Positions 39,901-50,800 of a DNA stretch of 64,000 nucleotides are shown here, one piece after another. The notes beneath the pieces are model-generated. The model was not told where the DNA came from. It ran no database searches and was given only the letters and a program-made list of their open reading frames with translations. The stretch lies in the IMG/VR virus record IMGVR_UViG_3300017755_000004, positions 1 to 64,000 of that record, one strand, 5' to 3'. Each line of letters opens with the position of its first letter. Positions within the stretch are counted from its first letter, which is position 1. The DNA comes from a virus. A program made the position numbers and the translations under genes.

Positions 39901-41058
39901 GGCGGATCATCTAATGATAGAGACGGTGGAGGTGGATCTAATGGTCAAAGTGGTGGCGGCGCTCCTGGTGGTTCAGGAAGGAATCAGGGTAACCGTGGCG
40001 GCGGTGGCGGCGGTGGACTATATGGTGGCGGAGGAGGCGGTGGATATGACACCTCTAACTGCACTGGTGGTGGAGGCGGTGGTGGATCAGGATCTGTCAC
40101 TCTTCCATCATCCGATAAGCAAAATGGCAATGTAGGATCTGCTGGTGGTTCCTCTCCTCCTGGGACAACAGTTGCTGGATATGTTAGTGGTCGTGGTGGT
40201 AGTAATCAAGATGGTCTTGTAGTTATTTCAATGGTTATTCCTGGAGCATTATCTATTACTGGTGTTGACAGCGCAACAGTTGAAAATATCTCTAATCTTT
40301 CGTCCACAAAAACATTGACTGAATCTGTATTTTTAACTCCATCAGCAATTGATTACAATGTTACTGTAAAACTTCGTGGTAATACTCCATCTGGCAATGG
40401 AGGTACTGGTGGTTATGTTGAAGGAACATTTACTGCGGAAGCAGGACAATCATATCTACTTCATTATACTAATAGGTATGCAGCAGTATTCTATGGAACA
40501 TCTGCCACAGGAAATAAATGCATTATGCTTGCAGCGGAGGGTGGATACGAAAGTAATCCAGGTCCAGATAGAACGGGTAACGGTCATCCATCAAGACCAA
40601 ACCCTGCAGCAGGAGGAAATGCTGGATTACCCAGTGGTTCTGTTGGATCAAATTTAAATAATTCTTATGGTGGTACTGGAGGAATTGTGAACGGTTATAA
40701 AAGTGGTCAAGGTGGTAATGGAGGACAACCCGGATCTAGTGATGGATATTCTGGTAGTAAAGGAGGCGACGGTGCATTCTTCTCATCTGGAGGAGGTGGT
40801 AGTGGAACTGATGGTGATGGTGGTGCTGGTGGGTTTGGTTACTACGGCGGTGGCGGCGGTGGTGGCGGCTGGGATTTAGAGTTTAATGCTGGAGGTTACT
40901 TTGGCGGTGGTGGTGGCGGTGGGGCATCTTACATCGGTGGTTTACCGACTCCCGCCCAAAATGCAAATAGTCCTGCTGAGGTAACAGTTAGTAACACCTC
41001 CTATGGAAATGAAGCAGGTTCACCACAAATCCAAATCATCAGTGTTGCCCAAGCATAA
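36961..41058 (+). CDS. Giant Ig-like / Gly-rich adhesin-like structural protein
   Basis: The protein has 1365 aa. After a short conserved N-terminus (MRKHHHEPYSNQN) it has three Ig-like units (about 85-190, 185-285, 734-830) with FQWQ/YQWQ and DNNDEYRC-type motifs. There are large Gly-rich blocks: about 360-410, 590-735, 870-1090 and 1140-1330 (GGGGGGGGYYGGGGGAGG and similar). Such polyglycine regions fold as PGII helices in T4-like adhesins (gp38) and in phage receptor-binding proteins. The role is probably host-surface binding by variable loops. It starts by overlap with the PAAR gene. Confidence 0.7.
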   Translation: MRKHHHEPYSNQNRLIPKDRRVALGKTHPVDYYNVSAQDIAVGQVASGSAFANPNNPPSGAGAGEGGAPGSIENLVKSINSILVSPSSIDVVEDEAKTFLLSTEVNVNRLNVDLLTFQWQKKVSGGSFTDIAGETNPTFTVGSGVTVAADNNDEYRCQVFHVDAVTSPKDSNSATLTVTRKIEITTQPILGIVIPQGSPKTFEAVATITSGTFDFQWQVKLSGTTLFTDIVGANGTGQSSGSTVSYTTSNQSTDNNGDQYRVIFSNSNAPDTTSSAVTMAVSGADFRIQPALNGVEFWSFEKDGSLVFDPSTATDYSITSLENDRSKISTHLWGQGRCDTKGGYTDADIPISGADVLALKMNAGGGAAGSSDSGRYAEAGGGYAGIFDTSVSHANALAIAGGAGGSSLNTSSTCGGSQQPIQYAYSYQQSYQSTCYQTIDNSVTKSGSWAHSYDNANRRDAYLAWYGNTSVIYTVAPPSRYYIIGFDSPMPSSNYILQISTNGCTAGGGLCPGFSPDYSQITRTSAWMVLAFRRNDAGNYRSFVSTVYWTITHQDTRTISYPCTQYYTVQGSYPHTGTAKVTGGAGGGTTGSDGFSSTSSVISAKGGYGATQSLGGTGGSTSSGGSTNGKNGSTLSGGRGGNNSGSYAAAGGGGGGGGYYGGGGGAGGYDGYNGSSNPGRGPQSGGGGAGGAGFIHSTATGTTGVFGGSSHPNRGSAGNAQQNSRIVIEASFIDITTQPSSVVLQSGTATFNVVATVSGISGQTVSYQWQKRGSGQNAFSDIRGATSASYTTPTLTNSNNNDRYRCKLENNFCASKITEEVVTLFTSSGSQTYTITQTGSTTIPVPDSATEFTYAIWGAGGEGTGECPTGSFSGGTGAHARGTVLLTGSYAPGEYDTNSIRVFVGASGQGSPNGQAGYGAGRGGQGSDIYYQQDHVIVGGGGGAGQNGQGGYGGVAGSGSGGVGSGPNNGFAGGGNSGGSGGSSNDRDGGGGSNGQSGGGAPGGSGRNQGNRGGGGGGGLYGGGGGGGYDTSNCTGGGGGGGSGSVTLPSSDKQNGNVGSAGGSSPPGTTVAGYVSGRGGSNQDGLVVISMVIPGALSITGVDSATVENISNLSSTKTLTESVFLTPSAIDYNVTVKLRGNTPSGNGGTGGYVEGTFTAEAGQSYLLHYTNRYAAVFYGTSATGNKCIMLAAEGGYESNPGPDRTGNGHPSRPNPAAGGNAGLPSGSVGSNLNNSYGGTGGIVNGYKSGQGGNGGQPGSSDGYSGSKGGDGAFFSSGGGGSGTDGDGGAGGFGYYGGGGGGGGWDLEFNAGGYFGGGGGGGASYIGGLPTPAQNANSPAEVTVSNTSYGNEAGSPQIQIISVAQA

Positions 41059-41073
41059 TTTCTGTGTTATAAT
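41045..41073 (+). promoter_or_regulatory. Sigma-70-like promoter
   Basis: TTGCCC (41045-41050), 17 bp and TATAAT (41068-41073). ATG 41097 follows 23 bp later. The -35 is inside the end of the adhesin gene. It is not the boxed type. Confidence 0.6.
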
Positions 41074-41096
41074 ATCAAAGTACATTTAAAACATTC

Positions 41097-41240
41097 ATGG
41101 CACGCACCAAATCTCTTAACGGTAACGAAAATATTGAGTCACAACCCAAGAAATCTCGTCAGGGGTATGGTAAGCATACTAAATATAGTGCAAGCTCTCG
41201 TAATGGAGCTAAGAAACGCTACCGAGGACAAGGAAAATGA
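41097..41240 (+). CDS. Very basic small protein
   Basis: The protein has 47 aa: MARTKSLNGNENIESQPKKS, ending NGAKKRYRGQGK. The many K/R and the RG-type tail suggest nucleic acid binding. The next ATG overlaps its stop. It looks like a small protein shared by cyanophages, but the function is unknown. Confidence 0.65.
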   Translation: MARTKSLNGNENIESQPKKSRQGYGKHTKYSASSRNGAKKRYRGQGK

Positions 41241-41353
41241 GCGAAGAAACACCAGCACCAAAGTCTTATGGTTATGTTGTAGGACGTAGACCTGCAGATC
41301 AAGATCATCCAGACAAAGAAACTGAATCAACTGAATCAAATGAAGAAGAGTGA
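41237..41353 (+). CDS. Very short acidic protein
   Basis: The protein has 38 aa: MSEETPAPKSYGYVVGRRPA, with an acidic, disordered-looking tail ending EESNEEE-like residues. It is coupled on both sides (ATGA overlaps). The acidic tail beside a basic protein gene is suggestive, but function is unknown. Confidence 0.55.
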   Translation: MSEETPAPKSYGYVVGRRPADQDHPDKETESTESNEEE

Positions 41354-41822
41354 AGAGCACATTAAGGAATGGATTGCTAAAATTTCTGAAGTTCGCCCTG
41401 AACTAGGTAATTTTGCAGTCTGCCCTTACTCTCACTCTGCTACATATAAGATCATAGAAGTGCCGATTGACGATATTATACCTACTGATGGGTGTGATAT
41501 CGTCATTTTTGTCGTTGAAGACTATTTGGACGTTAATGCTATTCAAATGTGGTGTGAAATTTATAACACAATTTACCCAGAATGGGTATTTTTAGAAGAT
41601 TGTGCTAACTATAACACCTTCATTAATGGTGTTCAGACAAATAATGGCAAATATAACCTTATCATGTCTCAAACTAAGGCAAAATTGCGTCAACACCGTG
41701 AAATCTTGGCAAAATCTGGATACTATGAGCATTGGAATGATGCTATGATGCAAGAAATCCTCGGCAATGACTACACTACTGTAAAAAACACACAAAAAAC
41801 TAATGGGAAACTCACCGACTGA
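41340..41822 (+). CDS. Unknown protein
   Basis: The protein has 160 aa: MKKSEEHIKEWIAKISEVRP, then FAVCPYSHSATYKI and DIVIFVVEDYLD, a mixed alpha/beta domain with conserved-looking Cys/His. The C-terminus is a helix-rich basic tail. It overlaps the following small gene by 20 bp. No family recognised. Confidence 0.7.
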   Translation: MKKSEEHIKEWIAKISEVRPELGNFAVCPYSHSATYKIIEVPIDDIIPTDGCDIVIFVVEDYLDVNAIQMWCEIYNTIYPEWVFLEDCANYNTFINGVQTNNGKYNLIMSQTKAKLRQHREILAKSGYYEHWNDAMMQEILGNDYTTVKNTQKTNGKLTD

Positions 41823-41937
41823 CCGAAGTAAAGACTTTATTAAGTCTGGGATGACTCTAATTACTCAAATTGAGTCCGATAGACTCCTTAAAAAAGTAAA
41901 AGAAAAGGGAAATGACCGTAAAAAGGTAGATGACTGA
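41803..41937 (+). CDS. Very short basic protein
   Basis: The protein has 44 aa: MGNSPTDRSKDFIKSGMTLI, then a Lys-rich helix (DRLLKKVKEKGNDRKKVDD). It overlaps both its neighbours, linking the 160-aa gene to the oxygenase. Function unknown. Confidence 0.55.
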   Translation: MGNSPTDRSKDFIKSGMTLITQIESDRLLKKVKEKGNDRKKVDD

Positions 41938-42526
41938 GGTTATATCAATTTTTCCGTCACTAATTGTAAAACATGATACTAAACCTGAATTTGATGGTAT
42001 AAAAGAACCCTTAATTAAAGCAATTTATTGTGAGATGGAGCGAAATGAGGGTGTCAAAAAATCAAATGTTGGAGGATGGCAGTCTGATGTATATACTTTT
42101 GAAAAATCAGAATTTTCTAAGTATGCAAGATTTGTGATGCAGCACTCAAAGAAAGCATTATCCAATGTTTTCAATCCAGGTTATAAACTTTTATTAAAAG
42201 GTGCTTGGATTAATGTCAATGCTAAAGATTCTTTTAATGAATGTCATATTCATCCAGATTGCGATATTGCTGGTGTTTTTTGGATAGATGCTCCTCCCGA
42301 GTCTGGAGATTTAACTGTTATTAATAATTCCGCATATTCTAATTTTAAATGGCTTAGTAAGGTAACTGACTCAGTAAGAGAACAGTATAGATATACTGTT
42401 GGATGGGACTTAACTGCAGTTTCTGGAGAAATGGTTTTTTTCCCTTCAGACATGTTGCATAAAGTAAATATTAACAATAATTCCGAGAATAGAATCTCAA
42501 TAGCATTCAATTTATCTTTAGGTTGA
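41930..42526 (+). CDS. 2OG-Fe(II) oxygenase (2OG-FeII_Oxy_5-like)
   Basis: The protein has 198 aa. ISIFPSLIVKHD is the family beginning. ECHIHPDCDIAGVFWID gives HxH (His106, His108), GEMVFFPSDMLHKVN gives His177, and ENRISIAFNLSL gives Arg188. It fits the FeII_Oxy_5 layout of the 24.1-25.4 kb paralogs but is clearly distinct from them. It sits in front of the baseplate gp25 gene, in a different neighbourhood from the other oxygenases. Confidence 0.78.
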   Translation: MTEVISIFPSLIVKHDTKPEFDGIKEPLIKAIYCEMERNEGVKKSNVGGWQSDVYTFEKSEFSKYARFVMQHSKKALSNVFNPGYKLLLKGAWINVNAKDSFNECHIHPDCDIAGVFWIDAPPESGDLTVINNSAYSNFKWLSKVTDSVREQYRYTVGWDLTAVSGEMVFFPSDMLHKVNINNNSENRISIAFNLSLG

Positions 42527-42535
42527 AATAACCAC

Positions 42536-42543
42536 TATAAATA
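42536..42543 (+). promoter_or_regulatory. T4-type late promoter
   Basis: TATAAATA at 42536-42543 is an exact T4 late -10 consensus, 20 bp before ATG 42564. It drives the gp25-gp6-gp7-position operon. Confidence 0.8.
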
Positions 42544-42563
42544 ATTGAAAAATCTACTATCAA

Positions 42564-42968
42564 ATGGCGTTAAATCCGTCAAGATCCTATAAGGACCTGA
42601 GTTTTACATTCAAAATTAACCCGTTGAAGAAAGATCTCAATATTCTCAAAGATGAGAATGCTATTAAGAGATCTCTCCTTAACTTATTTTCGTACAGAAA
42701 GGGTGAAAAATTTTTTGATGCAACATTTGGTAGTGGAATTCCTGATTTGTTATTTGAACCTTTTGATTTTGCTACCGCTGGTTCACTTAAAGATGAAGTG
42801 TCAAACTTAATCTCTACATATGAACCAAGAGTTAACTTAATAGAAGTGTTAGTGGATTTGAATGAAGCGGAATATACTTATGATATACAAATTGATTATA
42901 TTATTCCAGACACTTCGGCACAAATATTCAGTACTACATTATCGTTAACTTCCTCATCAAAGATATAA
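42564..42968 (+). CDS. gp25: Baseplate wedge subunit gp25
   Basis: The 134-aa length matches T4 gp25 (132 aa). NEAEYTYDIQIDYIIPDTS, ENAIKRSLLNLFSYRKGEKF, and then FGSGIPDLLFEPFD are the gp25/GPW family core, which bundles with gp6 and gp53 in the baseplate wedge. It follows a late promoter and is 3 bp from gp6. This is the T4 gene order (25, then the wedge gene). Confidence 0.9.
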   Translation: MALNPSRSYKDLSFTFKINPLKKDLNILKDENAIKRSLLNLFSYRKGEKFFDATFGSGIPDLLFEPFDFATAGSLKDEVSNLISTYEPRVNLIEVLVDLNEAEYTYDIQIDYIIPDTSAQIFSTTLSLTSSSKI

Positions 42969-42971
42969 TCA

Positions 42972-44825
42972 ATGGCATTTGCACAAGTTAGTTCTCTAGA
43001 TTACGCTGATATCAGATCTGCTCTGGTTGAATACTTGAGGCGTAATACTGCTTTTACCGATTATGATTTTGAAGGGTCAACTCTGTCATCAGTTGTTGAC
43101 CTCTTAGCATATAATACTTATTATACTGCTTTCAATACAACGATGGCAGTTAATGAAAATTTCTTGTCGTCGGCGTCATTAAGGGACAATATTGTAAGAA
43201 TTGCGAAGCAGTTGGGGTATACTGCAAAATCTAGAACTTCATCTACTGCTGTTTTAGAGTTAAAAATTGACTTTAGCTCAGTCGCTGCAATTGACCAAAG
43301 ACTGGTGCCTAGATTTCTTACATTAAAGAAAGGAAACAGTTTTATTGCATCAAATCCAGATGCTAGATCAGAAACCTTTCAATTTGCAATACTAGAAGAC
43401 GCTGTAAGTCCGGTTATCAACAATATTTGTTACATTAGTAATAGAAGTGATGCTCGTAATTTGGATATTACCGAGGGCGTTTACTTAACATTTACATTTG
43501 TTGTGGATAATACAATCCCAAATCAAAAATTTGTAATTCCAACGGCAAATATTGATACTGAAACAATTAGAGTATCAGCAAGAGAAAATGCAAATTCATC
43601 TAATAAAGAAATTTTTGAAAAAGTATCTAATATTTTAGATACAACTGCAAATGATCCCGTTTTCTTTGTGCAGGAGATTGATGATAGTAGATATGAATTA
43701 ATTTTTGGTGATGGTGTTCTTGGAAAAGGTTTGAAGGATGGTCAGGTAATTGAAGTTTCGTACTTAACATCATCTGGTGAAACTGGTAATGATATTAAGA
43801 ATTTTGTATTTTCTGGGGAAATTTATGATGAAGAAAGTTCTCGTATTTTAACAGGAATTGGAGTTAGTGTAAAATCTGGCAGTACTGGTGGCGATAGCAT
43901 TGAGTCTGATGACTTGATTAAAGCAAATGCCCCAAAATTCTATTCTGCACAAAATAGAGCAGTAACACTAGAAGATTATAAAATAATTACACAAAACCTT
44001 TATTCTGCAATTGCAGATATTATTGTATATGGTGGAGAAACTGAAGAACCACCTGAATATGGTCGTGTAAAAATTGCGATCAAACCAAAATATAGTGATA
44101 TTTTGAGTAATTCAACAAAAAATGATATTTTAACAAAATTAAAGAAATTTACTGTTGCTTCAGTAACTCCTATCATTGTTGACCCCTCTATTGTTGAGGT
44201 TTTAATAGTATCTAAACTTTTTTATAACCAAACTCAAACAAATTTAACTGCAGAGCAACTTAGAAATTTAGTTATTGATAATCTTACTCAATATGATGAA
44301 TCTGCAGATCTTAGTAAGTTTGGCGGTCTTATTAGGAAAAGTAAAGTTACTACAGTAATTGATTCTGCTCAAGAATCTATTACTGGCAATAATACTGAGT
44401 TTCGTCTTAGAAAAAAATTAGTTCCCGCAATTAATACTAAAGCTCAATATCTTTTGTGCTATGTAAATCCATTTGCAAAATTTTGTGATGGTACACCGAC
44501 GATTACTAGCACTAAATTTAGAATTAGTGGGTATGAGAACGTTGATGCATATTTTGAAAATATAGAGGACGGAACAATAAGAATATATAGTATTGATCCT
44601 ATTACTGCAGATAAGGTAGTCTTGATTGATGATGTTGGTAATGTCAATTATGACGAAGGAAAAGTGATTATAAATTCACTTCAGATTATTAGTGGTACTG
44701 ATGCAGACAATAATATTTTCATTACTGCAGTACCACGAAATGATGACATCACTGCAGTCCGAGAGGTTTATTTAAACCTTGAACTACAAGATAGTACTTT
44801 CTCAATATTCAAAGAAGTAGCGTAA
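42972..44825 (+). CDS. gp6: Baseplate wedge subunit gp6
   Basis: The protein has 617 aa, near T4 gp6 (660). The beginning, MAFAQVSSLDYADIRSALVE, then AYNTYYTAFNTTMAVNENFL and RIAKQLGYTAKSRTSS, is the gp6/J-family wedge signature. The middle has a Baseplate_J-like part (RAVTLEDYKIITQN). gp6 dimers form the ring that encloses the central hub. It is 1 bp from the next gene. Confidence 0.88.
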   Translation: MAFAQVSSLDYADIRSALVEYLRRNTAFTDYDFEGSTLSSVVDLLAYNTYYTAFNTTMAVNENFLSSASLRDNIVRIAKQLGYTAKSRTSSTAVLELKIDFSSVAAIDQRLVPRFLTLKKGNSFIASNPDARSETFQFAILEDAVSPVINNICYISNRSDARNLDITEGVYLTFTFVVDNTIPNQKFVIPTANIDTETIRVSARENANSSNKEIFEKVSNILDTTANDPVFFVQEIDDSRYELIFGDGVLGKGLKDGQVIEVSYLTSSGETGNDIKNFVFSGEIYDEESSRILTGIGVSVKSGSTGGDSIESDDLIKANAPKFYSAQNRAVTLEDYKIITQNLYSAIADIIVYGGETEEPPEYGRVKIAIKPKYSDILSNSTKNDILTKLKKFTVASVTPIIVDPSIVEVLIVSKLFYNQTQTNLTAEQLRNLVIDNLTQYDESADLSKFGGLIRKSKVTTVIDSAQESITGNNTEFRLRKKLVPAINTKAQYLLCYVNPFAKFCDGTPTITSTKFRISGYENVDAYFENIEDGTIRIYSIDPITADKVVLIDDVGNVNYDEGKVIINSLQIISGTDADNNIFITAVPRNDDITAVREVYLNLELQDSTFSIFKEVA

Positions 44826-44826
44826 A

Positions 44827-47800
44827 ATGAATTTCAACAAATTAACTATCTCAGACTTAGTAGATCAACAACTACCAAGTTTTATTGTTGATGAGTTTCC
44901 TACTTTTGTAAAATTCTTTGAAGAGTATTACAAATCATTAGAAATATCTGGTGGAATTTTAGATGTTCAGAATAATTTCTTAGAGTATACTAATGTTGAT
45001 AATTTAAGAAAATTTAACCTAGTTAAAACTTATAAATTGCAGACTGCAATTGATTCTACTGCTACTTCTATTGTAGTAGATAAAATTGATGGACTTTCTA
45101 CTGATGGGGGTATTATTGGAATTGGTAGTGAACTTATTTACTACAGAACTGTAGATATTTCCAATAAAACTTTAATTGATTGTGAAAGAGGGTTTAGTGC
45201 TACTACAGAATTTAATTCACTCAATACTACTGTTGAAACAAGTATTGCTCAAGATCATGCAGTAGATGCTGTAGTAACAAATTACTCAAATTTAATTCTG
45301 TTTTTCGTTTTAAAAAACTACGAAAAGCAATATCTTGCTGGATTTCCTCATGAAAATATTTCTGACGAAATTGGTAAAGATACATTAATCAGAAATATTA
45401 AAGATTTTTATAGTTATAAAGGAACAGATCTTTCTATTCAATTTCTGTTCAGAGCATTATTTGATGAAGAAATTACAGTAAGGTATCCGAAAGATAGAGT
45501 TATCAAAGCTTCATTCTCTGATTTTACTGTTGATGATATTATCAAAGTTGAAACAATTCAAGGAGACCCCTATAGTTTAGTTGGTGCTCAAATTAGACAG
45601 AGTAATGCTACTGGTGTTATTCAGGCAACTGCTATCATTGATGATCTATTGATCAATAATATTTCAAACTATGCTTCTGGTTCTAAAAATATCTATGAAG
45701 TTAGATTAAATGTATTAGATTCACAACCATTTTCTATTCCGCAAGAATCTATCCTTAGAAATGATATTTCTGATACGGATACAGTAATTACTGTTGATAG
45801 CACTCTCAGTTTTCCCAAATTAAATGGTGTAATTGAGATTGATGGTGAGTTTATTACATATAGAACTAAAACTTTTAATCAGTTTATTGATTGTGGTAGA
45901 GGAGTATATGGAACTAATGCTGTATCACATTCAAATGGTCAGCAAATTCGTACTACTGAGTTTATTTTTGGATATGCTCCAGGAAAAACTGCGTTAGAGG
46001 ATCAGATAAGAATGAGAGTCCTCGGAGTTCTTTCTGAGGTAGGAATTAATGATGGATCAAATTATTTTGAAGAAGGTGAAAAAATTAAACTATCTGCAGA
46101 TGGTGCTGCAGATTCCAGACAACAATTTACTAGTTGGAGACTAAATGAGGTTGGAAATCGTTCGTCTAGTGCCGACGTTCAGATTAATAATGCAGTAAAA
46201 AACATTCCTACAGAAATTTTTGCTGTTTTTAAAGATCTAAATTATGCTTATGTGACTAGTGCAGGACTTCCTGCACATCCAATTGGTAACTTTGTTGGAG
46301 CTGGTTTTGATATAAGAAATCAAAATATTCTTAAATCATTTCCATTAGTACAAGAAAAAAATACACAAGTCCAGATTGTTGGAAATAGACCTGTTGGTTT
46401 ATTCATTAATGGTGTTGAGGCATTTAGTGCTCAAGACTATGAAGAAGTTCCTTTTGGATCAATTGATAGTGTAAGTATTGCTCAAACTGGATTTGGGTTT
46501 GAGGAGGACATTCAACCAATTTTCAGAATAAAGAATGCTACTGGAAATGGAGCTACTTTCAACGCAGACATTGTAGATGGTAGAGTCACAGGTATTTCTG
46601 TAGTTGATGGTGGAACAGATTATACCTCAGATCATGAACTTGAAGTAACCTATGGTTTTAATGCAACAGCATCAGTTACTCAAGATGCTCATCTTTCAAA
46701 AGGTGAAATTAAAACTATTACAGTTGCCAATGGTGGGCAAGACTATGTTGCAATTCCAAATGTAGAGATTACTGATACTTCTGGAAGGGGTAAAGGTGCA
46801 TTTGCTATTGCTGAGGTAACAAATAATCAAGTTACTGGAATTGTTGTTCTTAATGGTGGTACTGACTATTCAGATGTAAACACAATTCAAATAAGAATTA
46901 TATCTAAAGGATCTGGAGTTTTTGCTACAGCAAATGTTAAAAAATGGTCTTTTGACAGAGTATTTAAGACAAAATATTCCCCAGATGTTAATGAAAATTG
47001 GATTCCGGTAACACAAGTAAAATCTGATACTGGAAATGGATACTTATACTCTAGTAGAAATGCTGCATATGCATTGCAATATGGATATCCACAAAATCCA
47101 AAAATTTTAAGAAATGCGTTAGGAGATAATGTTTTCGGAGTTAATGCTAACTATGCAGAAAAAACTTCGGGATTTGTTCATTCACCTATTTTAGGTTGGG
47201 CATACGATGGGAATCCTATTTACGGTCCTTATGGGTATGTTAATGCTGTAGATGAAACTAGCAGTATTGTGAGACAAACATCTTCATATGCACTAAAATC
47301 TTCTATTCCATCAACTAGACCAAGTACGGCAAAATATCCCATTGGTGCTTTTGTTGAAGATTATGATTTTGTCCAGGGAAATGGATCATTAGATTTTAAT
47401 AATGGTCGTTTCTGTAAGACACCAGAGTACCCTGAAGGTAGATATTGCTACTTCTTGACTGTAAATAACTTTGGATCTGGTGTTTATCCATATATTCTTG
47501 GAAGAAGTTTCCAATCAGTTCCTGCTGAAAATAATTATGATATTGAATTTGATCAAAGTAATGATTCTAATATCCCTACAACAGCAAGAAGGATTAGGAC
47601 AGCAAATACACCTTCCAAAGGATTTGATGCATCTTTATCAGTCGGGAGTGTTGAGAGAGGATCTGTAGATTCATTTGCTGTAACTGAATCTGGAAATACT
47701 TTTAAAAATAATGATTTCTTATACATTGATAATACCGATACAGAAGGATCTAGACTATTTGGAAGAGTTCTAGAAGTAAATGGAAAAAATGTTCCTAAAG

Positions 47801-50800
47801 TATCATATCAAGTTGCTTCGGGATCTACCATTCCGTCAACAAATGGAATTCCTAATGCCCCGTGGCCTTCTGAAATTAGTGCTCCTCAATATGTAAATAC
47901 CAAATATGATGTTATTGCCGAAACCTCTGAACCACATGGTCTCTCCGAGGATGATATAGTAACTATATCATTAGATTTAGAAAATGTCAATATTACCAAA
48001 AATTTAAAAGTAAGGGTCTCGGACTATCAGACAATTACTTACAACAAACCATCAGTCACGACATCTTTAGTTGCTGATGTTGCTTTTAATGCCACAAATT
48101 TAAATATTGTTACTGTAGATGCTGCATCTTTTAGAGAAAACGATTATATTAAAATTAATGATGAAATTTTAAAAATTACAGCAATTGATGTAAATTCTGG
48201 TCAACTTACGGTTGATAGAAATCAATTCTCAACTCCTTTGAGATTACATGCCACAACAAATACTGTAACTTTACATATTCCAGATGATCAACCAGATTAT
48301 AGAATTGCTGTCGGTGATGCAATTACTAGTCCAGGTGTTGCTAGTGTAATTTATCAAATTAATAAAGAAAATTCAACAATTGATGTAAGAGTAACGTCAG
48401 GAACTATTACAGATGCTATTAATATTACTGATACATCAACACCAACTGGCAAGCAAATAGATATTGCTAGTGTAACAGGAAAAAGTGTATATTGGGAAAT
48501 TGATCCTACAGGAACAGGAAATTATTATGTGAGAGATTTTCAGTTTAGATTTATCAGAGGAAGTAGATATGTATTTGACCTTAGTGATGGATCTAACCTG
48601 AATCACAATCTAATTTTTTCTGAAGACTCTTCTAATGTCAACACATTAGCAAATGTCATATATGTTGGAACACCAGGAACTCCAGGTGCTACAGCAACCA
48701 TTGAAAAAGTAGCTCTGTTGGATACTAACGTATCAAGGGTATATTACTATGATGAAAAAGCTGGAGTTCTTAATAATAACAAATACTTTGATCTTCTTGT
48801 ATCACCTGCAGGAACACAAAAAATTAATATTATTGACTCCACTAAATTTCAATTCCCTGCTCCATTCCAACCAGAAGTAAGCGAATGGTTAAATTTAGTT
48901 TCATATAAAACAACATCATTGACTTCAACTGGACAAATCTCAACTATTTCAGTAATTGATGGTGGTGAGGGGTATAAAAAACTTCCTAAAGTTGAGGGAA
49001 TTACACACAGTTTGTTAGATGATTTTAGGTCTAGTTTGACTTTGGTTAGTGGTTCTATTTCTGATGTCACTGTATTGTCTAATGGATCTAGATATTCTTC
49101 ATCAACTAAAATATTCATAAACACTACTACTGGATCTGGTGCAAAATTAACACCAGTTATTCTCAATGAAAGAATTGTTTCAGTAACAGTAGACAATCCT
49201 GGAAATGGTTATGCAGATAGTGATACTATTACTGCAGTAGATACTAATGCGAAAATTTATGCTGAAGGTAGTAACATTGGTAAAGTTAAGACTGTTCGGT
49301 TCAGCAATAATGGAAGTCAATTTACTTCTGACAGAACTCTTAGTAAATCACTTTTATTCAACAAAAAAGTTATCATCAAAGGTTTAGGAAGCAATACTTA
49401 TAAGTTATCAGAAGTTGTATCAACATCTGGTGGATTTGAGGCTAAAATTGATGAGATTAGATTAATTGGAAACCAAATTTATTTACTTAATCTTGTTGTT
49501 GTCAAAGGAGAATTAGAAATAAATGATGTATTAACTGGTCAAATTAATCAGTATACATCTACAGTTACATATGTAACTAATCCAGATGTTGTTGGATTAG
49601 TTAAATCTTTTATTGGCAAAGTTGGTTTCTATGATTCTGATCTTGGTAAGATTAGTTCGTCCTCTCAAAAAATTACTGATAGTAACTATTTCCAAGATTT
49701 CTCTTATGTTATCAGAAGCACAAGAAGTTTAAATGATTATAAGCAATATGTAGATGAAACGACTCATCCACTTGGATTTAAATTGTTTGGCGAGGTCGCA
49801 GTTGAAAATGATGTAGATTTTGAAGACACAGTAACTGGAAGACCATTTAGTATTGGTCTTGCCAATGACCCACATGCGAACGAAGTTATTATTGAACTTC
49901 CAAATATCAGTGTTGAATCAGACATTGTATTTAAAAAGTATGAACTTTCAACAATAAAAACTGCTAATCTCAAATCTTACGGGGGATCAGGTTCAGCAAG
50001 ACTTAATTTCTTAGATAATCAGATTGAATCTATTAAAATGGCAGATATTTCTGCTAGTTTTGATGGGGCTAGATCTGTATTTGCATTATCTACAAATGAT
50101 GGCAATTTTCCGACAGATACTTCAAATACATCTGTCATGGTTTCTTTGAATGAGATATTCCAAGAACCATATCAAACACAAAATATCACTGGCATTTCAT
50201 ATGACGCTGGTATGATGACTGTTACTACTGATGGTGACCATGGATTAGCAGTTACTGTATCTGGAACGACTTATCCCGATCAAAAGTATCTTCATATTTC
50301 TGGTGTAGTAAATTCTGTTGCGAACATAAACTTTAATGATAAATTTGAAATTTATGATGTTCCATCATCCAACAGTTTCAGATCAACTATTAATAATCCA
50401 AATGGAACATTAACTAATAATAATCCAGCAGTTTGTGCTGATGTTCAATCAACGATTGATAACCTAACAACAATTTTAACATATTATACTGCAAATCCAT
50501 CTCTACCAAGACCTGTTAAAAATGGTGGTATTTGGACTGATCCAACTAAAGGACCAGTTAGTGCAAATAGACATAGAGATGGTGCTAACTTAATCAATGT
50601 AAATAAATTTGAGATTATTGATAGAGCGAATGCTGAAATTTCCCTACAGTATCCTGATTTCTTCTACCCCAATGATCCTCAAACTAACGGATATAGCAGA
50701 TATAGAGATGCTTATCGTTTAATTATGATCAACCGTAAGGAATTAGTTGACAGAGGTGCTGCTCAGATCGCCGTAGACTATCCTGATTTTGTTTATCCGT

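Noticed and set aside
38813-40135. Gly-codon (GGTGGT) repeats looking like DNA tandem repeats or a CRISPR array
   Set aside because: They are in frame and code for polyglycine blocks of the adhesin. There are no constant repeat and spacer units.
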